A DNA stretch of 12,065 nt from DATJPY01 sp035506135 (GTDB lineage Bacteria > Myxococcota_A > UBA9160 > PR03). How positions within the stretch are numbered: position 1 is the first letter of the stretch; every line of letters starts with the position of its first letter. The stretch lies in contig DATJPY010000028.1 of assembly GCA_035506135.1 (NCBI GenBank), forward strand, positions 1 to 12,065, read 5' to 3'. The notes beneath the pieces are model-generated. The model saw only the letters and a program-made list of their open reading frames with translations, was not told the origin of the DNA and did not search any database. The translations under genes and the position numbers were made by a program. This document shows, in pieces, positions 7,188 through 12,065 of the stretch.

Positions 7188-8440
7188 CGGACGCAAGGAG
7201 CGCAGCGATGAAGAGAAGTGCGGAAGCCGCGGACGCGCCCCTGGTGCTGCCCTCGGACCAGGACGCCACCGGGCGCACGCTCGGCGCCGAGGAGATCGCG
7301 CGCGTCGCCGAGGCGATCCGCAGCGGGACGCTGACGTCGACCAAGGGCGACTTCACGCGGCGATTCCAGGAGCGCTTCGCGTCGCTGCACGGCGGTCGGC
7401 ACGCCTGGGCCTGCGCGTCGGGCTCGGGAGCGGTGCACGTCGCGGTCGCGGCGATCGACCCCGAGCCGGGCGACGAGGTGGTGACGACCGCGATCACCGA
7501 CATGGGCGCGCTCGCGCCGATCCTGTACCAGGGCGCGATCCCCGTGTTCGCCGACGTCGAGCCGCGCACCTGCAACGTGACGGCCGACACGATCCGCGCG
7601 CGCCTCACGCCGCGCACCCGGGCGATCGTGGTGACGCACCTGTTCGGGAACCCGTGCGAGATGGGCGACATCCTGGCGCTGGCCCGCGAGCGCGGCATCC
7701 CGGTGATCGAGGATTGCGCGCAGGCCTTCCTCGCGCGCAGCGGCGGTCGGCCGGTCGGGGCGCTCGGGGCGATCGGCGCCTTCAGCCTGCAGCAGGGCAA
7801 GCACATCACGACGGGGGAGGGCGGCATCGTCCTCACCGACGACCCCGAGCTCTCGCGCCGCTCGTTCCTCTTCATCAACAAGGCCTGGGGCTACGGCGAC
7901 CCGAAGCCCGACCACTACTTCCTCGCGCTCAACTACCGGATGTCGGAGCTACAGGGCGCCGTCGCGCTGGCGCAGCTCGACAAGCTCGAGGGCTCGGTGC
8001 GCCAGCGCCAGAAGATGGCGGCGCGCCTCTCGGAGCAGCTCGACGGCGTGGCGGGCATCGAGACGCCCTGGGTCGCTCCCGGCAACGAGCACGTCTACTG
8101 GAAGTACTGCCTGCGCGTCGACTCGCGCGTGATCCCCGGCGGCTCGCCCGAGCTCGGGCGCCGACTGAAGGAGCGCGGCATCGCCTCGGCGCCGCGCTAC
8201 ATCCAGAAGCCCGCCTTCCAGTGCGAGGTCTTCCGCGACCAGCGCACCTTCGGCAAGAGCCGCTGGCCCTTCACGCTGGCGCGCCCGGAGGCCGTCGACT
8301 ACTCGCCGGCGCGCTTCCCCGGCACCTTCGAGGCGCTCGAGGGCATCCTCGTGCTGCCCTGGAACGAGCGCTACACGGAGGACATCGTCGATGCGCTCGC
8401 CGGCGCGATCCGCACCTCGGTGCGCGAGGCGCGCTCGTGA
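7184..8440 (+). CDS. DegT/DnrJ/EryC1/StrS-family PLP aminotransferase
   Basis: This 418-aa cytoplasmic enzyme is of the sugar aminotransferase family, which converts a keto-sugar nucleotide to the amino sugar with glutamate or glutamine as donor. PLP-site landmarks: the phosphate-binding turn ASGSGAVHVA near residues 79-88, IEDCAQA with Asp177 (pairs with the pyridine nitrogen), and FSLQQGKHITTGEGG with Lys206 as the internal aldimine lysine. NYRMSELQGA (about 251-260) matches the conserved family block. The length is above the usual 360-400. The ATG at 7184 overlaps the previous stop (ATGA) and has GAGGGTG upstream. An in-frame ATG at 7208 is preceded by a better AAGGAG at ideal spacing and would give 410 aa. 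With the Gfo/Idh oxidoreductase next door, amination at C3 of a UDP-sugar is the likeliest role. Amination of a cyclitol ketone, as in inosose aminotransferases, is the alternative. Confidence 0.92.
   Translation: MTDARSAAMKRSAEAADAPLVLPSDQDATGRTLGAEEIARVAEAIRSGTLTSTKGDFTRRFQERFASLHGGRHAWACASGSGAVHVAVAAIDPEPGDEVVTTAITDMGALAPILYQGAIPVFADVEPRTCNVTADTIRARLTPRTRAIVVTHLFGNPCEMGDILALARERGIPVIEDCAQAFLARSGGRPVGALGAIGAFSLQQGKHITTGEGGIVLTDDPELSRRSFLFINKAWGYGDPKPDHYFLALNYRMSELQGAVALAQLDKLEGSVRQRQKMAARLSEQLDGVAGIETPWVAPGNEHVYWKYCLRVDSRVIPGGSPELGRRLKERGIASAPRYIQKPAFQCEVFRDQRTFGKSRWPFTLARPEAVDYSPARFPGTFEALEGILVLPWNERYTEDIVDALAGAIRTSVREARS
7195..7200 (+). promoter_or_regulatory. Strong Shine-Dalgarno site favouring an internal aminotransferase start
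   Basis: AAGGAG lies 7 nt before the in-frame ATG at 7208. It is a closer match to the anti-Shine-Dalgarno sequence than the GAGGGTG at 7169-7175 that serves the ATG at 7184. The true N-terminus may therefore be at 7208 (MKRSAEAAD...); the first eight residues of the longer form contain no conserved sequence. Confidence 0.5.
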
Positions 8441-9453
8441 GCGCGGTCGTGCGCGAGCGGCTGCGACTCGGGCTCGTCGGCGCCGGCGCCATCTCGCAGT
8501 CCTACGCGCAGGCGCTGCGCGAGTCGCAGGCGGTGCAGATCGCCGCGGTGGCCGACGTGCGCCCGGAGGCGGCGCGCGCGCTGGCCGAGGACCTCGGCTG
8601 TCCGGCCTTCGACTCCCACGAGAAGCTCGCGGCCGAGGCCCGCTGCGAGGCGCTGCTCGTCTGCACGCCCCCCGCGACCCACGCGCCGATCTGCATCGAC
8701 GCGATGCGGCAGGGCCTGCACGTGCTGTGCGAGAAGCCGCTCGCGCTCGATGCGCGCAGCGCGCGCGCGATGCTTGCGGAGGCCGAGCGCGCGAGCGTCG
8801 TCTTCACGATGGCGTCGAAGTTCCGCTACGTCGAGGACGTGATCCGCGCCAAAAGCATCCTCGCCTCGGGCCTGCTCGGCGAGATCGTGCTGTTCGAGAA
8901 CGCCTTCACCTCGCGCGTCGACATGTCGCGGCGCTGGAACGCGGATCCGAGGCAGGGGGGCGGCGGCGTGCTGATCGACAACGGCACGCACTCGGTCGAC
9001 CTGGTGCGCTACTTCCTGGGTCCGATCGAGGCGGTGGAGGCGGTCGAGGGCAAGCGCATCCAGGGCCTCTCGGTCGAGGACACCGTGCGGCTCTTCGTGC
9101 GCACCGAGCAGGGCGTGCTCGGCTCGGTCGACCTGTCGTGGAGCCTCAACAAGGACCTGGAGAGCTACATCGACATCTACGGCTCGAACGGCACGGTGCG
9201 CATCGGCTGGCGCGAGTCCAAGTACCGCCCCGCCTCCAGCCAGGACTGGGTGGTGTTCGGCAAGGGCTACGACAAGCGCGAGGCGTTCCGGCGCGAGGTC
9301 GAGAACTTCGCGGCCGCGATCCGCGGCGACGAGAAGCTGCTCATCACCGCGGGCGACGCGCTCGCCTCGGTCGAGGTGATCGAGGCCGCCTACGAGTCGC
9401 TGCGCCACGACGACTGGATCTCCGTGGGAGGAGGCGCGAGGGTGGGCGCTTGA
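8437..9453 (+). CDS. Gfo/Idh/MocA-family NAD(P)-dependent sugar oxidoreductase
   Basis: This 338-aa cytoplasmic enzyme is of the family that oxidises or reduces a sugar hydroxyl with NAD(P). The Rossmann motif GLVGAGAIS lies near residues 13-21, and the nicotinamide-proximal motif CEKPL has Glu99-Lys100-Pro101. The catalytic block GGGVLIDNGTHSVDL has Asp181 and His185 in the usual DxxxH spacing. EVENFAAAI near the C-terminus is also typical. Length is normal for the family (320-380). The GTG start at 8437 overlaps the aminotransferase stop (GTGA) and is preceded by GAGG at 8426-8429. Its position between an aminotransferase and a hexapeptide acetyltransferase is the WbpB-WbpE-WbpD arrangement, in which the oxidoreductase makes the 3-keto sugar for amination. 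The exact substrate is inferred; no UDP-sugar 6-dehydrogenase is visible in the window. Confidence 0.92.
   Translation: MSAVVRERLRLGLVGAGAISQSYAQALRESQAVQIAAVADVRPEAARALAEDLGCPAFDSHEKLAAEARCEALLVCTPPATHAPICIDAMRQGLHVLCEKPLALDARSARAMLAEAERASVVFTMASKFRYVEDVIRAKSILASGLLGEIVLFENAFTSRVDMSRRWNADPRQGGGGVLIDNGTHSVDLVRYFLGPIEAVEAVEGKRIQGLSVEDTVRLFVRTEQGVLGSVDLSWSLNKDLESYIDIYGSNGTVRIGWRESKYRPASSQDWVVFGKGYDKREAFRREVENFAAAIRGDEKLLITAGDALASVEVIEAAYESLRHDDWISVGGGARVGA
9438..9442 (+). promoter_or_regulatory. Ribosome binding site supporting the TTG start at 9450
   Basis: GAGGG lies 7 nt before the TTG at 9450; a second purine run (GGGAGGAGG, 9426-9434) lies a little further upstream. No ATG or GTG is available in this frame close to the first hexapeptide repeat, so this site decides the TTG start. 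Confidence 0.55.
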
Positions 9454-10082
9454 CCGCGCGCATCCACCCGACCGCGCGCATCGAGGAAGGCGTCGAGATC
9501 GGTCCCGAGACCGCGATCTGGGACCACGTGCACGTGCGCGGCCCGGGCACCCGCATCGGCGCGCAGTGCATCATCGGCGAGAAGACGTACGTCGCGTACG
9601 GCGTGACCATCGGAGACCGCGTCAAGCTCAACGCCTTCGTCTACGTCTGCAACGCCGTCACCATCGAGGACGGCGTGATGATCGCGGCGGGCACGATCTT
9701 CACCAACGACCGCTTCCCGCGCGCCACCACCCCGGACCTCAGGCGGCTGCGCCCGTCGGATCCCGACGAGTCGACGCGGCCCACCCGCGTCGGCGCAGGG
9801 GCCACCATCGGCGCGGGTGCGGTGATCGGCTCGGATCTCGCGATCGGCCGCTTCGCGATGGTCGGGATGGGCTCGGTGATCACGCGAACGGTCCCCGACT
9901 TCCACCTCGTGGTCGGCCACCCCGCGCGCTCGATCGGCTGCGTGTGCCGCTGCGGCGAGCCGTTCCTCCGCTGCGCGGAGCCGGGCGGCTTTCCGGCGCG
10001 CGCCGAGGCGGCCTGCCCGTCCTGCGGGCTGCGCTACGTCGTCGAATCCGGTCGCGTGACCGAGCTCGCGGCGCCGGCATGA
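9450..10082 (+). CDS. Left-handed beta-helix (hexapeptide) sugar N-acetyltransferase with Cys-rich tail
   Basis: This 210-aa member of the LbH acyltransferase family acetylates an amino sugar nucleotide from acetyl-CoA in the cytoplasm. Hexapeptide turns of the [IV]-G-x4 type run from about residue 5 to 145 (ARIHPTARI, VEIGPETAI, RIGAQCIIG, VTIGDRVKL, VTIEDGVMI, ATIGAGAVIG, LAIGRFAMVG). The FTNDRFPRA block (84-92) is the one seen in WbpD/FdtC-type enzymes. After HPAR (157-160), cysteines at 164, 166, 168, 175, 189 and 192 include CRCG and CPSCG, suggesting a small zinc ribbon. The TTG start overlaps the preceding stop (TTGA) and is supported by a GAGGG site; the first residues MTARIHPTA match family N-termini. 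Context (oxidoreductase, aminotransferase) implies 3-N-acetylation of the newly made amino sugar. O-acetylation is less likely but not excluded. Confidence 0.9.
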   Translation: MTARIHPTARIEEGVEIGPETAIWDHVHVRGPGTRIGAQCIIGEKTYVAYGVTIGDRVKLNAFVYVCNAVTIEDGVMIAAGTIFTNDRFPRATTPDLRRLRPSDPDESTRPTRVGAGATIGAGAVIGSDLAIGRFAMVGMGSVITRTVPDFHLVVGHPARSIGCVCRCGEPFLRCAEPGGFPARAEAACPSCGLRYVVESGRVTELAAPA

Positions 10083-11389
10083 GCGGGAGCAGCTGGGGCA
10101 TCGTCGGCGGCGGCATGCTCGGCATGACGCTCGCGCACCGGCTGGCGCAGCAGGGCAAGCGCGTGACGCTGCTCGAGGCGGCGCCTCAGCTCGGCGGGCT
10201 CGCCAGCGCCTGGGCGCTCGGGGACGTGATCTGGGATCGACACTACCACGTGACGCTGATGTCCGACGCCTTCCTGCGGCGCATCCTCGCCGAGCTCGGC
10301 CTGGACGACGAGATCGAGTGGGTCGAGACCCGCACGGGTGTCTTCGCCGGCGGCCGCCTCTTCTCGGTGTCGAACACGCTCGAGCTGCTGCGCTTCCCCG
10401 TGCTCGGCTGGCTCGACGTGGCGCGGCTCGGCGCGACCGTGCTCTACGCCTCGCGGCTGCGCGACGGGCGGCGCCTCGAGAAGGTCCCGGTGGTCGAGTG
10501 GCTCGAGCGCTGGTCGGGCCGACGCACCACCGAGCGCTTCTGGCTTCCGCTTCTCCGCTCGAAGCTGGGCGATACCTACCGCGACACCTCCGCCGCGTTC
10601 ATCTGGGCGACCCTCCAGCGCCTGTACGCGGCGCGCCGCAGCGGCATGAAGAAGGAGATGTTCGGCTACGTGCCGGGTGGCTACGCGCGGGTGCTCGAGC
10701 GCTTCCACGAGCAGCTCGAGCAGGAGGGCGTGGAGATCCGGCTCGGCTGTCGCGTGGCGCGCGTCGAGCCGTCGGGCCGCAGCGTGAAGGTCGAGCTGGC
10801 CGGCGGCGGGGTCGCGAGCTTCGACCACGCGGTGGTGACCGCCGCTGCGCCCCTGGCCGCCCGCCTCTGCGGCGGGCTCACCCCCGAGGAGGCGGCCCGG
10901 CTCGGCGGCGTCCGCTATCTGGGGATCGTGTGCGCCTCGGTGCTGCTGGCGCGTCCGCTCGCCGGCTTCTACGTGACGAACCTGCTCGATCCGGGGCTTC
11001 CCTTCACGGGCGTGATCGAGATGTCCGCGCTGGTCCGGCGCGAGCAATTCGGCGGGCACGCGCTCGTGTACCTGCCGCGCTACCTGGAGCCCGACGACCC
11101 GTTCTTCGAGGTGCCGGACGGAGAGGTCGAGGCGCTCTTCCTCGACGGCCTGGCGCGCGTCTACCCCGAGTTCCGCCGCGACGACGTGCAGGCGTTCCGC
11201 GTCTCGCGGGTGCGCCAGGTGATGGCGCTCCCGACGCTCGGCTACTCGGATCGCATGCCGCCGGTCGACGCGGCGGCGCCGGGACTCCACTGGGTCTCGT
11301 CGGCCCACATCGCCAACGGGACGCTCAACGTGAACGAGACCGTCCAGCTGGCCGAGAGCGCGGCGCGCCGATTCGCGGAGATCGCGTGA
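10079..11389 (+). CDS. NAD(P)/FAD-dependent amine-oxidase-like oxidoreductase
   Basis: This 436-aa flavoprotein is of the amine oxidase/protoporphyrinogen oxidase/UDP-galactopyranose mutase-like superfamily. The N-terminal FAD motif GIVGGGMLG (7-15) is followed by Glu33 (LLEAAPQLGG), which binds the ribose, and by GGLASAW (39-45), the GG doublet block of this superfamily. FWLPLLRSKLGD and GYVPGGYARVLE are blocks seen in relatives found in surface-polysaccharide clusters. The C-terminal segment SSAHIANGTLNVNETVQLAESAA (about 405-427) is the usual FAD-pyrophosphate closing region. No signal peptide or membrane helix is obvious. The ATG overlaps the previous stop (ATGA); the ribosome site is weak, so translation is probably coupled. 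The reaction is unknown: redox change or redox-neutral isomerisation of a sugar or lipid-sugar, or a scaffold role, are all possible. Confidence 0.85.
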   Translation: MSGSSWGIVGGGMLGMTLAHRLAQQGKRVTLLEAAPQLGGLASAWALGDVIWDRHYHVTLMSDAFLRRILAELGLDDEIEWVETRTGVFAGGRLFSVSNTLELLRFPVLGWLDVARLGATVLYASRLRDGRRLEKVPVVEWLERWSGRRTTERFWLPLLRSKLGDTYRDTSAAFIWATLQRLYAARRSGMKKEMFGYVPGGYARVLERFHEQLEQEGVEIRLGCRVARVEPSGRSVKVELAGGGVASFDHAVVTAAAPLAARLCGGLTPEEAARLGGVRYLGIVCASVLLARPLAGFYVTNLLDPGLPFTGVIEMSALVRREQFGGHALVYLPRYLEPDDPFFEVPDGEVEALFLDGLARVYPEFRRDDVQAFRVSRVRQVMALPTLGYSDRMPPVDAAAPGLHWVSSAHIANGTLNVNETVQLAESAARRFAEIA

Positions 11390-12065
11390 AGCCGATCGCC
11401 AGCCTCTCGCTCGACCTCGACAACGAGTGGTCCTACCTGAAGACGCACGGCGATCCCGGCTGGGAGGCCTATCCGACCTATCTCGGCGCGGTGGTTCCGC
11501 GCGTGCTCGAGACGTTGTCGCGGCACGCGCTCCGCATCACCTTCTTCGTGGTCGGCCAGGACGCGGCGCTCGCGAAGAATGCGGAGGCGTTCGCGCAGCT
11601 CGCCGCCTCCGAGCACGAGATCGGCAACCACTCGCTGCGCCACGAGCCCTGGCTGCACCTGTACTCGGAGGCCGAGCTCGAGTCCGAGCTGGCGGAGGCC
11701 GAGGCGCACATCGAGGCGGCGACGAGTCGGCGTCCGGCCGGCTTTCGCGGGCCGGGCTTCAGCCTCTCCGAGACGACGCTGCGCGTGCTCCACCGGCGCG
11801 GCTATCGCTACGACGCGAGCACGCTGCCGACCTTCCTCGGGCCGCTCGCGCGCGCGTACTACTTCATGACGGCGCGGATGGAGGCGGAGGAGCGACGCAA
11901 GCGCTCGATGCTGTTCGGCTCGTGGCGCGAGGGTCTGCGCCCGCTCGGCCCCTACCGCTGGCGGCTCGCCGAGGGGACCCTGCTCGAGATCCCGGTGACC
12001 ACGCTGCCGGGCCTGCGCCTCCCGATCCACATCTCCTACGTCCTGTACCTCGCGAGCTTCTCGCG
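11386..12065 (+). CDS. Polysaccharide deacetylase (NodB-like), 3'-truncated by window edge
   Basis: A GTG at 11386 overlaps the preceding stop (GTGA) and opens a frame that continues past the window; 226 codons are visible. The catalytic motifs of carbohydrate esterase family 4-like deacetylases are present and intact. DLDNEW at residues 10-15 supplies the catalytic and metal-binding acids. HEIGNHSLRH ends in the NHSxxH motif with His82 and His86, the metal ligands. FRGPGFS carries Arg121-Gly-Pro123. TFFVVG precedes the second motif, as usual. No signal peptide is seen, so it acts in the cytoplasm or on the cytoplasmic face, for example on a lipid-linked or nucleotide-linked acetamido sugar. 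It is the last visible gene of the operon and the second deacetylase in it. Substrate specificity cannot be read from sequence. Confidence 0.88.
   Translation, partial: MKPIASLSLDLDNEWSYLKTHGDPGWEAYPTYLGAVVPRVLETLSRHALRITFFVVGQDAALAKNAEAFAQLAASEHEIGNHSLRHEPWLHLYSEAELESELAEAEAHIEAATSRRPAGFRGPGFSLSETTLRVLHRRGYRYDASTLPTFLGPLARAYYFMTARMEAEERRKRSMLFGSWREGLRPLGPYRWRLAEGTLLEIPVTTLPGLRLPIHISYVLYLASFS

Noticed and set aside
4983..7196. Long minus-strand open frame (about 737 codons) opposite the epimerase and fusion genes.
   Set aside because: Composition is that of a reverse-strand shadow, with no recognisable domain; the opposite strand has complete catalytic motifs.
1..12065. tRNA, rRNA, CRISPR array, insertion sequence or phage genes.
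   Set aside because: No transposase, integrase, regularly spaced identical repeats, terminal inverted repeats or tRNA-like fold was seen; the base composition appears even across the window.

Overview
The window is very GC-rich bacterial DNA with frequent GTG and TTG starts, Shine-Dalgarno-like sites (GAGG, AGGAG) and tightly packed genes. The gene types suggest a Gram-negative, envelope-rich bacterium such as a deltaproteobacterial, Myxococcota or Binatota-like lineage. They are a Tat-linked GMC dehydrogenase pair, a deacetylase resembling those of exosortase-associated exopolysaccharide clusters, and an ArnT/PMT-like membrane transferase. This placement is an inference; no rRNA or other marker gene is present.

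Left part (1-3944). A probable minus-strand membrane protein is cut by the left edge (1-86). Diverging from it is a 500-aa polytopic GT39/ArnT-like glycosyltransferase (193-1695). Convergent with that, only 7 bp away, is a two-gene minus-strand unit. It consists of a Tat-signal small subunit of the gluconate-2-dehydrogenase subunit 3 type (3267-3944), followed one base later by a 520-aa GMC flavoprotein dehydrogenase (1703-3265).

Middle (3945-4320). This 376-bp divergent intergenic region has no convincing gene. It holds short inverted repeats and a set of three 9-bp near-repeats spaced by about one helical turn. It most likely carries the promoters of both flanking units.

Right part (4321-12065). 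Seven plus-strand genes form one operon in which every one of the six junctions is a 4-nt stop/start overlap (GTGA, ATGA, GTGA, TTGA, ATGA, GTGA). In order they are: a WecB-type UDP-GlcNAc 2-epimerase; a fusion of a NodB-like polysaccharide deacetylase domain with a DPM1-like GT2; a DegT/StrS PLP aminotransferase; a Gfo/Idh/MocA oxidoreductase; a left-handed beta-helix acetyltransferase with a Cys-rich tail; an FAD-dependent amine-oxidase-like protein; and a second polysaccharide deacetylase cut by the right edge.

Taken together, the oxidoreductase, aminotransferase, acetyltransferase and 2-epimerase match the set that makes 2,3-diacetamido nucleotide sugars (WbpB/WbpE/WbpD/WbpI logic). The GT2, a deacetylase and the nearby ArnT-like transferase resemble the lipid-carrier logic of aminoarabinose transfer (ArnC/ArnD/ArnT). 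The working model is synthesis of an unusual amino sugar, transfer to a polyprenyl carrier, possible deacetylation and export into a surface glycan. The deacetylase domain in the fusion has substitutions at three positions expected to be catalytic or metal-binding, whereas the second deacetylase looks intact. The FAD protein has no evident step in known pathways of this type.
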